Below are positions 21,938-33,267 of a DNA stretch of 64,000 nt, in pieces. A model generated the notes under the pieces. That model was not told the DNA's origin, searched no databases, and worked only from the letters and a program-made list of their open reading frames with translations. This DNA is from Deinandra increscens subsp. villosa (Eukaryota > Streptophyta > Magnoliopsida > Asterales > Asteraceae). The stretch covers positions 9,681,542 through 9,745,541 of the forward strand of contig JBCNJP010000019.1 of the NCBI GenBank assembly GCA_039602395.1, in the 5' to 3' direction. Numbering within the stretch: the stretch's first letter is position 1; each line of letters begins with the position of its first letter. Both the position numbers and the translations under genes were made by a program.

Positions 21938-23520
21938 ATGTTGTGCTTTCAGTTCTCTTTCTGTGAAGACAAAGAGGAACCACCAGTAAGTCCAACAGAA
22001 AGCACAATCCAGTCGTTAAACTCCGGGTCCACAGATCGGACTGCATCCGGGTCGGAGTCAAGTTTCCACAGTGTTCCTGACCCGACAGAAAAATTAAGAC
22101 AGTCCAAATATTATCCCAGTTTCTCAAGAATGCCACCTAATCTTAGGGATTTCAAGTTTTCTGAGCTAAAGTCTGCTACCAACAACTTTAGCCTCTCTGC
22201 AAAGCTCGGAGAGGGTGGATTCGGGTCTGTATATATCGGCACCATTAAAGATCCTAAGGATTCCAATAAACATCTCAATGTGGCTGTCAAACAGCTTGGC
22301 AAAAGAGGGTTTCAGGTACATTTTATGCCTTTTTTTTCATGCATTTTCCATCAAGATACCTTATTTTTTAATCTTGTTTTAACATGCTGATGATAATCTT
22401 GGTTGTGTGATGGAATAGGGGCACAAGGAATGGGTTACAGAGGTGAATGTTCTTGGGATCGTTGAGCATCCAAATCTTGTTAAATTAGTTGGATATTGCG
22501 CAGAAGATCATGGGAAAGAAATTCAACGGCTTTTGGTATATGAATACATGCCTAACAGATGTGTAGAGTATCATTTATCTGCTAGATCCCCGAACACACT
22601 CCCGTGGTCAATGAGGTTAAAAATTGCTCAAGATGCTGCTCGTGGATTGGCATACTTACATGAAGGAATGGATTTTCAGGTATTATTTTTCTACAGTTAA
22701 AAACCATACATTTCTATATCATGTACATGATCCTTGATTAGTTCTGTCACTAATAATATGTTTTGGATAGATTATCTTTAGAGACTTCAAGTCGTCAAAT
22801 ATTATTCTGGACGATCAATGGAATGCTAAGCTTTCAGATTTTGGATTAGCGCGATTAGGTCCTAAAGAAGGATATTCCCATGTCACAACAGCGGTAAGCT
22901 TCACATTATGAATCATGATAATTTGTTATAAATTGAGTTTTGTATTTAAAAGTTTGTAAATTTCTAAGAAATAATGTGATCAGGTTGTAGGAACAATGGG
23001 ATATTCGGCTCCAGAATACATGCAGACGGGTCGTCTAACTACAAAGAATGATGTATGGAGTTATGGGGTGTTTCTTTATGAGCTCATAACAGGCAGGCGT
23101 CCGATGGATCGAAACCGACCCACGGGCGAGCAGAAGCTTTTAGAATGGGTGAGACCCTTCCTAGATGTTAAAAACTTTCCACTCATAGTTGATAATAGTC
23201 TTGAAGGTAAATACCCTCTGAAATCTGCACTGAAGTTATCAATGATTGCAAACAAGTGCTTGTCTAGAAACCCTAAATCAAGGCCAACAATGAGTGAGGT
23301 TTTAGAAATGGTTAACCAGCTTGTAGCGGTTGGATCAGAAACAACGGATCCTGCATCACTTCCTATTTTTCCGGTCCCATTCGATGCTATTCAAGAAACC
23401 GAGGCCAAAAAGACTGCTGAAAATGAAGGTAAAAGTAAAACTACCTCCATTGATGTCAAACTTGGAGATTCTGCTTGGTTTTCTGGATTATGGTCTTGGA
23501 AGTCTTCAATAACTTGTTGA
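21938..23520 (+). CDS. receptor-like cytoplasmic kinase, class VII (PBL19/PCRK-like)
   Basis: A Ser/Thr kinase of the RLCK-VII group, which relays signals from membrane pattern-recognition receptors. The exons are 21938-22315, 22419-22679, 22771-22893 and 22984-23520, all with GT-AG introns, giving 432 residues. The start (MLCFQFSF, after the acceptor at 21920) matches the short Cys-containing N terminus of this subgroup; an upstream frame beginning MNELGIMM would cross the intron. The kinase domain has the Gly loop GEGGFGSV (about residue 91), VAVK with Lys118, Glu134 in helix C, FRDFKSSN with catalytic Asp218, DFG at 236-238 and GYSAPE in the activation segment. The Ser/Thr-rich N and C termini are usual. 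Nothing is broken. The copia insertion about 460 bp upstream may have changed its regulation. Confidence 0.93.
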
Positions 23521-23707
23521 TTTAAGTCACAAAAGTGTATAGAGTTGTTGTAAGTTAACTAATGTAAATTAAGTTTATTTATAGCTGATATCTAACTTGA
23601 TGATTTGAGCCCTTAAAAATCCTATCACATATGGTAAGATAAGGTGGGGACCATTGGTATATATATGGCACCACAACACCTTAATCTGTTTTGAGATAGC
23701 TAGATCA

Positions 23708-24708
23708 ATGGCAACTTTCTTTGGTTCTCCACCTATTGTGTCTCCTCCACTAGTGAGAACTCAGCATTTATCTTCATCATCACAACCACCACCACCGCCA
23801 CCGCCATCTCAGCCACCATCACAACAGCCACCCCTCAGTAAGAGTTCCCAGGTGGCGGCTAAAGATAAGGTACAACGAGGTGGTAGTGCGGATTCAACTG
23901 ATTGGATTGCTTCTAGCTTGACCCGAAGATTCGGTCTTGGTGCTGGGCTGGCCTGGGCTGGTTTTTTAGCATTCGGTGTTGCCTCTGAACAAATCAAGAC
24001 CCGTTTTGAAGTCAATCAGCAAGAAGCGAATACAAGGTACGTTTTTTTATGGAATAAACCACTGTTTCATCATCATACACTTTTAAAATTTGTTCCAATA
24101 TATAAAGCTGTTGACTGTTGACCAATTACAACAAAGGGTCAAATAAAATGGTTTAAAGAGTTATTTGATATGGTTTCACTAAGAGACTTGTTGGATTGAT
24201 GCAGAGATGTAGAGAAGGAAGAGGAGGTGGTATTACCTAATGGCATAAGGTAAAATCATCCCATAGAACATGATATAAAATTCTGAAATAAATGATAATT
24301 TAAACGGTTTATGAATAATTAATCAGGTATTGGTTTTGATTATATAGGTATTATGAGCTTAGAGTGGGTGGTGGTGCTGTACCAAAGAAAGGGGATTTAG
24401 TGGTCATAGATATCAAGGGAAAGGTGGTAGGAAATGGTAGTGTGTTTGTGGATACCTTTGATAGTGACAAAAAACCATTGGCTTTTGTGGTTGGATCAAG
24501 GCTGCCTTATAGCAAGGGAATGTGCGAAGGAGTCGAGATGGTTTTAAGGACCATGAAGAACGGTGGAAAACGAAGAATCATAGTGCCACCCGCTCTCGCC
24601 TTTGGGGATCAAGGTGCAGATTTTGGTATCGACCATGGAAAGGTTCCTCCTTCGGCAACACTTGAGTACATTGTTGAGGTTGAAAAGGTTTCAATTGCAC
24701 CCTTGTGA
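23708..24708 (+). CDS. FKBP17-2: FKBP-type peptidyl-prolyl isomerase, chloroplast FKBP17-2-like
   Basis: Three exons (23708-24036, 24205-24249, 24348-24708) with GT-AG introns give 244 residues. The N terminus (MATFFGSPP, then a Ser/Pro-rich stretch with a run of prolines and SQPP repeats) looks like a plastid transit peptide. A hydrophobic Gly/Ala-rich segment near residue 80 (GLGAGLAWAGFLAFG) may be a thylakoid transfer or anchoring segment. The C-terminal half is the FKBP fold: GDLVVIDIKGKVV, FDSDKKPLAFVVGS, then RRIIVPPALAFGDQGADF and the closing TLEYIVEVEKVS. FKBPs catalyse proline cis-trans isomerisation, and plastid members often assist thylakoid proteins. The gene lies 187 bp after the kinase stop codon, same strand. 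The symbol is by resemblance to the Arabidopsis protein. Confidence 0.88.
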
Positions 24709-27229
24709 TTGATTTTTCATGTATTCTCTTATTGTTGGCATGAATTGCAGATAACTACATTTCTGTTTGTTTCAAGAAGTAAAGCATTAACATAGAAGGT
24801 TCTCCATACTTATATACTAGTGGTTTAGTGTCCAAGATGGTTGGTTTTGTCGAAATTCTTGATCCAGACACTAGCTAAGGTCTTGAAAAGCAACAAAACA
24901 AAACCTCTCGGGATAGTTGGATACGCAGAGTCGCAGACTAAGCTAAAATGGTTTGGTTTAAAAGTTTAGATGGTTTTTTTCTTAGTTCAAAATGGTTTGG
25001 GTTGAAATAAGGTTAAGCTATTCAAATGAAGCACTCTGTGAAGCTTGTTGATTTAAAGTTCAGTTATGGAGGAAGTAGATGAACAACCAGGTGACTGTCG
25101 TCACGGACGGATATGGTTAACAAATCAGATGCCATAACAGGCTTAGGAACAAAATTAAGGGCATAGTTATCACTTAGTTCATGTAAAAGTTGTTTAAGAA
25201 AAATCATACTTGAGTCTATAAAAAAAATTTAATTAAATAAATAAAATAATAAATGAACTGTGGCCAATTTGATTGGATGGATTTGGTAGCTCTCTCCGTA
25301 CTCACGTTGTTGCTATACTCATGCCATTTATGTCACCTTGGACCACGCCACCCACTCACGCCATGTGAGGGGTGGTGTTCCACGACGTGGTGGGCTCACG
25401 CCACACACCTACGTAAGTATACCGCATAGTCTTATCTGGAGAAAGGCTTTGGGCGAAATTGGCATACATCATCATCGTTGTTGGTTATTTGGAGGAAGAA
25501 TTTGGGCGAATTTGGGTGGAGTTGGACGAGGAGTTCAACAGAACAATTTTACTGGGAGACTTGATTCATGGATTGACGAACTTAGCGCGTTTATATCTTT
25601 TGAGAAAATTACGAAAATACACATTGACTGTTAACTTCACCAGAATAGATGTTGAATTTTAGCTTACGGAAGTATACACATCGCCTATATTAGTCTTCTA
25701 GTTCGTTTCCTTTAGGCCATGAAAACCAATATGAAGGCGTTGCGCTCTTATTAAAGTGTAGGCTAAGAATTCAAAGTTGGATGATTAGCTTCCTTTTAAC
25801 AAAGGCGGGGGCTTAGCTTCCTTTTAACAAAAGAGTAGGCTTAGCTATATCTTTATGAATGTTTGATGTGCTCCAAATTATGCATGTTTTGTACATCGTT
25901 TCGACTCTATTTTTATGGGTTCACTTGTACATTCATGCTTAAGTGCGTGATTATTTATTTATGAATTTACAAGCAATTGGTCTTCTTATGCTCAAACAAG
26001 TAAATAAACGAAAAAAACAAGAAAAAGATTTTCAAACAAAAGACTAAGCACGTTCAAGCACACCCCATGCCCCCAACTAGACACGTCCCCATGTTGGTAC
26101 ACGTGACAAAAACGGTTACCGACCAGTTGAGTTGACCAGTCACAATCTCCCACAAAGGTCGTGCCTAACCCTCCGGGTAACCTATAAATTGATGATCATG
26201 CTCATTGAAGAAGAATTCAACTTTTCACACACCACCTAAATTTTATTTTAATCTCTAATTTTAGTTTAGTGTAGTGTTCTCATTGTATTTAAGTATCAAG
26301 AACAATTCAACAACCTTCAATACTTGTAATTTTCTATCATTATTATGTCAAGTATGACTTTTGTTGTTTACATTGTCATGCTTGGCTAGTTTCTTGATTC
26401 TCTTGGGTGAGGTGAACTTTTCTTGATGTTTTGATTATGTTTATGGCCTAGTAATTGGTTTGTGTTAGTGACTTTAAGTGATAATCTTTCTATATTGAAA
26501 GTAAGCTTTTAAAACTTTGTGTTTGTTGATTCGAACATTCATGTTTCTATGTCTATGTAGATCAAACATGTTAGTATACTAGGAATGGTTGTTAGAAGTT
26601 AGGATTTACAACATTGGCTTCCAAAAGATCCTGTCTTGCGTGGAGAGGTGACACTAAAGTGCAAAGACTTGGTTTTTCTCATTGTCATTACCCTTGAGGA
26701 GATAGCACCAAATCAAAGGGTCTAGAGTGATAAGTGGGTCACCCCCCTTATTCAAAGTCACCGTTTAAATATTTTAGCCAATATTCTTAGGGGGGGGGGG
26801 GGTTGTGCGTGTGACCATCATAGCAATTCCCCGAATGGGTGTTGGAGGATTGTGATGCCGTTTAGTGGGGTCCTTCCATTATTTACACTTGCACTTACTA
26901 CTTGTCACTTGATACAAGGAAATTGATAACCTTAACCATAGCTATTTTCTTAGTTTTGTGACCTTTTACAAAAGCATAAATAAATTCATCTAAATCATCA
27001 AAGAGAAATCGATCTCAAATGTGTCCTTAATTATTATACCATATATACAAAATACAACTTAATGGTACCATCTCTAAAGCATAAAGAACACTTTTTATTG
27101 CTTAGGGTGCAACCATGTTAACTTTTTGGGTACAACTCTTCACTGCATGCTTTAATTTCTCTTCAAATACATATCAGATTCAAGAGATAGAATTAGGGCA
27201 CATATATTTGGTGCGCCTCTTTTCACACA
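24709..27229. other. intergenic DNA, no supported gene
   Basis: After the FKBP stop codon I see no conserved coding sequence. There is a GC-rich segment with ACGCCAC/GTGGCGT-type inverted motifs (about 25335-25415), like a MITE remnant. There is also a run of 12 or more G near 26790 and a TATA-like CCTATAAATTG near 26183 without a recognisable gene downstream. Confidence 0.55.
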
Positions 27230-28896
27230 GATTGCTCTCTCTCTCTCCCCGTTCTATCTCATGCATTTGATCGGTTTTGGTTGATTTTAACGGAAGGATC
27301 GTTTGCATAGGTATGTTTTTGTTCTTCACTTTCATCGCCGCCGATTTATGGTGACTTTACGCCATATTACGGCGGTGCGTGGTGATCTTACGCCGGTGCT
27401 TTTGCCAGATTTGGTCTTGATCGGAATACTTTGATTGTTCATCATTATGGCCGTGAAGATCTTTTTCAGATCTGAGCAAACGTTGGTTTGTGGGTTTGAT
27501 GTTCTCTTTGTTTATTTAGGGTTTGGTGAGCTGAGTTCACCGGATCTGAACGGATCTTTATATTGTCTCTTCGGATCTAGGGGAATTTTTACATTTGCTC
27601 TCCAGATCTGAGCGGATTTTTACATTTGCTCTCCAGATCTGAGTAATTTTTGGTATGCTTACTCTTGAATATGTCAAGATATTATATATCTGCTCTCAAT
27701 TTCTATACCTGCTTTCTATTCTTTTGTTCTAAATTTGAGGTGTTCATGTTAATTTTCTGGATTTCAGAGTTTTAGAAAGCTACGACTCTTGGACGTACAT
27801 GATATCTAAAAGATTTGAACATATAATATTTGTTTGTTATTGGTTTTGATTTGATTCCTTACTGCATATAATTGTATATGTATATATACAGCTATATGTA
27901 TGACTAATTTGATTCTTTTTGTAGATGACTAATTTTTTTGGGGGGAAATTTGGTGGATGTGATGGAGGAGATACTATAGCTAGCGTGAAATATATAGAGC
28001 TAAAGAATCTGGTGATTTATGCAAGATTTTACACAATCGTGAGGTAATCATACGATCTAAAAAGGAACAAAATTATGAAGAATTGATATATGGGTAAATG
28101 ATATGATGCGGCATTTGTTTTAACAGATAATGATATTTTTGATTAAAACTGCTAATGTTTTATGTCTATTCAGGGGCTGGGAAATTATATGATGAACTTA
28201 AGGCCTGTAGCATCAGTCATGAGAAATTACTCATCTGCAACCAAAGAGGTGATTTGGTTCTTGCTTTGTATGCATGTGTATTATCTTATGTTTGTATTTA
28301 TTTTCATGACACACCTTGGAGGTAGGAAAATACTAAGGTGCATACAAGGTTAGAATTTTATGTTCTCTTAGATTTTACAAAATAAATAACAAGAAGTTAA
28401 AGATGGGTGTGTTGATAGATTGGTTAATGTGTCAAGTTTAGTAAATATTTCATGGGTTGAAACAGGTTAGGTTGATCAAAAACACGTTTACTCCTCTCTT
28501 TAATGGTGAAATATGATTACAAAAATACAATAGGAATACAAAAATACAATAGGTTGATCAAAAACATGTTTATTTCTGTTGCATTCCGTCTTTTGGGGTT
28601 TTTGGACTCCTCAATTGTGTTTGTTGTTTACTTCAGCTCCTATGTGTATTTCTAATCGTCTTGCCTATTTAATTTTGACGTTTTCGTTATGTTGGGTTAA
28701 TCTATTTTGTGTTTGTTTTTAGTGTATTCATATGTAGTTGTTGGTCTATTATCTCATATTATTAAGTTTAGTCTTAAAGTCTGTTGCTTACCAAGAGACA
28801 CATTAATTCAGTTATGTTTGGTTGATTTAAGTGTTTATTTTGAAGTGATGTTTGTATGTTCTCTTGCAGGTTAAAGGCTTGGAGGTGTCCGGTTGA
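27230..28896 (+). CDS. candidate small spliced gene, 71 residues, unknown
   Basis: I do not recognise this product. A CT-rich leader (from about 27230) ends in a donor CATAG|GTATGT (27310/27311), and an acceptor TTTTTGTAG ends at 27924 directly before an ATG. Possible coding exons are 27925-28038, 28174-28248 and 28870-28896, joined in frame through GT-AG introns (GTGAGG, GTGATT donors; TATTCAG, CTTGCAG acceptors), ending in TGA. The peptide starts MTNFFGGKFGG and has no known motif. A long intron in the 5' leader with GATCTG-rich sequence is typical of expressed plant genes, so a transcript is plausible, but it could be a noncoding RNA or captured gene piece. Confidence 0.25.
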
Positions 28897-29999
28897 TCTT
28901 CTATTTAGGTATTTTCATTATGCATTTGTGATGTTTTAGAGTTTTGAAAAAATGGGTCATTGGAGTTATTGTGAATTTGAACATGCCTCCTAACTTGAAA
29001 ATTGTCCATTGGAGTGTACCTGTTGGAACTTATTTGACTGTACCTAATAGCTAACAATGTATAATAAGTTGAGAATTGGGATACTTTAGAACTTATTTTT
29101 TTGGCAAACAGATTTGATTAAAGAAGGCTAAATTATATCTAAGTTAATGTGCAGCGAAGCTCAAGTGGAATTAGTCATATTTTTTTAAAGCAAATACAAC
29201 ATAAATTATTTATGAATCCTTACATTTTTACATTTTTTTTGTTAGAACTAAATTTATAAGCATTTACCACGAGTTTTGCACATCCTATATCTCATGGTTT
29301 TGTTAACCGACTTTTTAAAACGGGTTGGCTCCGCTGCGATGGAGCACATTCAGATTTGGAGTCAAAGGAAGCAGGTTCATTTTTCCAAATACATAGACAT
29401 AGATTAGTACAATACAATGAGCCTAATTCTATGTGACTATCAAATGCTCTTGACCTCCTGTCTATAGGTCTTTCACTTCATTCTTGGCCCTCTTCTTCCC
29501 CTGTAAAAGCAGTCATTTTCCAAACCCAATAAGCAATGTTTTTATACCTGCCAATTCATATAGCACTAATACATTAGCTTCTTTTTACCAAAAGTTTGAC
29601 TTTTCTTCCTAGAATCTGAAAACAGTAAAAAAAACATATCGGTTCCGCCGCGAAGCGCGGGCAGCCCATCTTGTTGTTTACATATCTTACATTTTAGTTT
29701 TTTTTTTTTTTTGACATATTTTGTATTCATGAAACCAACATTTTGTTTGAACAGAAAATGACGGATTTCTATTATTAGGAGTCTTTGTATCCTTAGAACG
29801 ATACTCGTTATCTTACCAATACTATATTACATATACAATGGGTACACTTACCCGTACGTGCTGTAGTAGGCAGACGTACGTTATTGTTTTTATAAATTCA
29901 AACTTAAGAATGTGTAAAATTTTCATCATTTTTATATACACTTGTGCAAGTACCAAGGCTTAACCAACGATTTTGAAGGCATAGCAGAGATGCTTTAAC
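28897..29999. other. intergenic DNA, no supported gene
   Basis: AT-rich with scattered short frames. A GC hairpin (CCGCCGCGAAGCGCGGG, near 29646) is flanked by CATCTTGTTG. In inverse orientation this resembles the hairpin block near 2950-2980, so both are probably pieces of one transposon family. Confidence 0.5.
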
Positions 30000-30161
30000 C
30001 ATGGTTGCAAAAGTCGTTAAGCACTCCCAAGTTGGTAGATTGTGATTTGTGAGTACTTGCCCTAGTCGGAAGAGTACCTGGAGACTTATAGACGTAGGCG
30101 AAGAATACTCGGGAGGCACTCGTCGAGTACTCGGTCTCCTCGAACGAGTTTTACAACCATA
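30000..30161. mobile_element. hAT-type MITE, 162 bp, with 8-bp target duplication
   Basis: Terminal inverted repeats CATGGTTGCAAAA (left) and TATGGTTGTAAAA (complement of the right end). A perfect 8-bp duplication GCTTTAAC lies at 29992-29999 and 30162-30169. An 8-bp duplication is the hallmark of hAT transposition. The inside is rich in ACTCG motifs and has no coding capacity. Confidence 0.8.
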
Positions 30162-30396
30162 GCTTTAACACATGTCGCTTTCTTATTGTTCAACACGTGA
30201 ACCCAAGTGTCTTTATGAGTTCTTGTGCTCTGTAAGACCAGTTGGCATAGTCGGCGAAGGGGTAGGTGTTGTCTTCTGATTCATTTTAGTCAACATCTAT
30301 AGGTTCGTCCGCTAAAAAACATGTATAGTTTGGTAAAGTCAATGTTCAAAATGTGTATTTTCGTAAATTTCGTTCTTTTTTATGTTCCCATCCTAA

Positions 30397-32280
30397 GGGT
30401 ATTTGTTATACCCTTCCCGAATGGATCGGGAGGGTGTTTCGGTGGGATCGGGATCACGGGAACACCATGATCCGCCGGTCGGGGCTCCCGATCGGGAGTC
30501 GGTTTCTTGGTCGATCCACCGAGGGGGGGGGGGGGTGGAGCGGGGTTTGGACTGTTGGAGTGCCCCCCCCACCCCCCCCCCCACCCAACGGTCATTTCCT
30601 TTTTTTTTTTTTTTTACTTTTTTAACATTTTTTACCTATTTAAACCCCACAATTCAACCCATTTTCACACCCAACTTCTACTTCTCTCTAATTTTTATAA
30701 AATCTTTCTCACCCACATCCTACACTATGAGCAACTTCAACAACTTCTTTTCCAACCGCAACGATTCCAACCCACCAACCCCCACATCTCAACAAAACCC
30801 ATTTGGCACTTCCGGTTACGTATCGACGATAGCGGATTCTCCCGTCGGTTGGGGCGAATTTGATTTTCTTCGTGACGAGTTTCAACCAAATCAAACCGAT
30901 TCTCAACCACGCTCTCAACCCGAATTTGTTATGGAAACCCAACCCACTCAATCAAAAAGGAAGAAGCAGCCCGCCAAACGAAATAGGAAGACGGGTCAAA
31001 CGTCTTAACTCGACGACGGTCAAAAAAGGATGTCCATTCCTTGGGCGGTCAAAGAAGAAGTGGCGTTGGCGAGATGTTGGGTCGATTGCTCGGAGAGTTC
31101 GATTACGGGTAAAATTTATATTTTATAACTTGTTTTTTTTTTAAGATTACTAACATTTTTTAAAGTTTACTAACAAGTTTTTTTTCCTTTATTAATTTAG
31201 GAGATGCCCAAAATAGGAATTCTTTTTGGAACAAAATTACCCTAGATTGGCACAATTTGTTGCGTTATCCTACCCCCGACTTCGACGATTCAAAAAGCTT
31301 TGTTCGCACCAAGCATCAATTATACTCGAAGTCGGGCGACATGAACCGGAAGGTCACCAAGTTCAACAACACCTACATCCATATTATGGGTAATCGAAAG
31401 AGTGGGCAAAGCGAAGAAGACATTATGAAGGCGACCCATCATCGAATCAAACTAGAAAACAAGGGCGCTTTCGACAAATTGGAGGTTTGGGATGTGGTGA
31501 AAATGTCCCAAAAATGGCGAGGGGCATATACGGTGGACAATGGTTGCGATAGTGATGAACAAGGTGCTTCTAAAAGAAGCAGAACCTCCGATTCAAACAC
31601 CTACAACACCGATAGTCCCTCGCAAGCCCAATCCATTCCTTTCGATCTCAACCTCTGTGGAACGTCTCCCAAGAGCCCAACCGAAGATCCACTTCCAATG
31701 GGTACCCAAAAAGCTAAATAAATAGAAAAACTCAAAGCAAAAGGAAAAGGAAAAGCGTCTTCGAGTGGAGCTTACGATTCCCATTTTCAAACGCTTAACG
31801 AGTATCAACGGGAAAATATCGAACTTCAACGACAAGCTCGAGAACAACGAGAGAAACAACTCGAACTAATGGAACACGAGCAAATGTGTCGTGAGCTCGA
31901 TAGGGTTGAACGCGACCAAAGCGAGGAGGCTAAAACCGTTGCTCAAAAAATTCGAGCCAAACTTTTCAAGAATTATTTTTAGGATTTTTTTTTTCATTTG
32001 TAATTTTAGGATTTAATAAGTAATTTTAGGATTTAATAAGTAATTTAGGATTATTTTTTCTTTTTTTTTTAATTTATAATGTTAGAATTAACTTGTATTT
32101 ATAAAATGTATTTGTTAAATTATTAGTATTTAATTTTAAATATTTTATTATAAAAAAGTATGGGAAAATGGGGAAGTGGGGAAATCATAATCTACAAAAT
32201 GGAAAGGGGAGTGGAATAATGAGATGACACTAAAAATGGAGTGAGAAAATGGAGAAGTGGGGAAACCGTTACCGTTACCC
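30397..32280 (+). mobile_element. Harbinger-like element carrying a Myb-like ORF (no transposase seen)
   Basis: The putative ends are GGGTATTTGTTAT on the left and ACCGTTACCC on the right. A TAA target duplication lies at 30394-30396 and 32281-32283, the 3-bp type used by PIF/Harbinger elements. The inverted repeats agree well only over the first five bases and then partially, so the borders are tentative. The left end has a strongly folded GC-rich region (about 30410-30590). The single gene inside encodes the Myb/SANT-like second protein of Harbinger systems. A DDE transposase frame is absent, so the element would need one from elsewhere. Confidence 0.55.
30727..31982 (+). pseudogene. Harbinger Myb/SANT-like protein (ORF2 type) with two in-frame stops
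   Basis: Exon 1 is 30727-31108 and exon 2 is 31201-31982, joined by a GT-AG intron in phase 1. The N-terminal part is low complexity, then comes a basic segment (SKRKKQPAKRNRKTG). Next is the trihelix-like region (PWAVKEEVALARCWVDCSE, FWNKITLDWH, RDMNRKVTKFN-type DMNRKVTKFNNTYIHI, KSGQSEEDIM, WDVVKMSQKW). A coiled-coil tail rich in Glu, Gln and Arg (QRENIELQRQAREQREKQLE) corresponds to the NAM-associated C-terminal domain. The frame is preserved throughout, but TAA codons at 31006-31008 and 31719-31721 interrupt it. In intact systems this protein helps the transposase bind DNA or reach the nucleus. Two single-base stops and no frameshift indicate recent loss or stop-bearing annotation limits. 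Confidence 0.75.
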
Positions 32281-32716
32281 TAACCATTGGTGTTTTGGTT
32301 TAGCCCATTTAGGGGTGAAGAATTATTTGTCGTCTCGAATAACCCATTTTATCATTTTAAATATCCATACAAACCCACAATGACTATCTATGGGTTCACA
32401 TTGGCAGGCCTACTTTAAACATGCCACGTATGTATGTGCTTAACCGGTTTTGTCGATCCAATTCATCAAATAGTCACAAAAAGTCGATAAATGCAAGGAA
32501 AAATCTAGATGTTATTCATAAATTTAATATATATTAGTTATAAATAATCTTAATATTTTATTTTAATTTTTAATGTTTTATTTCCTTTATTGGTTTATTT
32601 GAATTGACTCAAAATTGGTTCGAATTAAAATAAGCTTATTTGAACCGGTTTAGAAATATTTTATTCGAACTTGAATCTAATTCTAAAATTTTCAAATTCA
32701 AATAACTTAATAACCC
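31983..32716. other. AT-rich DNA, right flank of the Harbinger-like element and beyond
   Basis: No gene. The part up to 32280 is the 3' region of the element, with GGGGAAGTGGGGAAA motifs near its end. From 32284 there are only short frames. Confidence 0.5.
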
Positions 32717-33259
32717 ATAACCATTAGCTTAGCTTAGTGGCAAAGGTGTATGACCAGAGGCGGACCTATAATAGGCCTAGGGTCCCCGTGGACCCCCTCA
32801 CCCTCGTATGCAAAGTAGAAATTATGTGAACAGTTTAAAAAAATTTGTGAAGAGGAGTTAATAAATACCTAGTTTGTGAAAATAATCAGTTATTTTTCTT
32901 TACTCGCAATGTCGTGCCGCAACGCGTGCCTGCATTAAAAGCTATTTAGTAAGTAATAGACCAAATTTCTTTATGTACGTTTAAATGAAACTGAAACATC
33001 TAAAACTAGTGACTCCGTAAAAAAAATTGTTGACCCCCTCAAAAACTTTTCTAGTTTCGCCCCTGTGTATGACCTCTTATCAAGAGGTTTTGGGTTCAAG
33101 TCTCACTTATAACAAAATAATAAAAAATAGTGGTTAGAAGTTGAGTCAGGAGATTTTCTCACCAGTGGTGAGTTTTTTTGCTAATGGCGATTGAAAATGA
33201 TCAGGTGGGTGGTGTGATGTCCCCGTCAGTAATTCAAATTTACCGTTAAAAAAAAACTC
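32717..33259 (+). mobile_element. tRNA-derived SINE, split by a hAT MITE
   Basis: The head has an A box (TTAGCTTAGTGGC) and, after the insert, a B box (GGTTCAAGTCTC). The body contains CTCACCAGTGGTGAGTTT and the tail is CCGTTAAAAAAAAA. Direct repeats AATAACCC at 32709-32716 and 33260-33267 are the likely target duplication. Without the 311-bp insert and one 8-bp duplication copy the SINE is about 224 bp. It shares body and tail motifs with the SINE at 43923-44143. Confidence 0.7.
32755..33065. mobile_element. hAT-type MITE, 311 bp, inside the SINE
   Basis: The ends are CAGAGGCGGACCTA and, complemented, CAGGGGCGAAACTAG, the CAGRGGCG class common in plant hAT MITEs. A perfect 8-bp duplication TGTATGAC lies at 32747-32754 and 33066-33073. 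It separates the SINE A box from its B box, so that SINE copy can no longer be transcribed by Pol III as a unit. Confidence 0.88.
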
Positions 33260-33267
33260 AATAACCC

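Noticed and set aside
25335..25662. Overlapping frames of 98 and 67 codons
   Set aside because: No family resemblance, no consistent splice context, and a start inside a MITE-like GC-rich segment.
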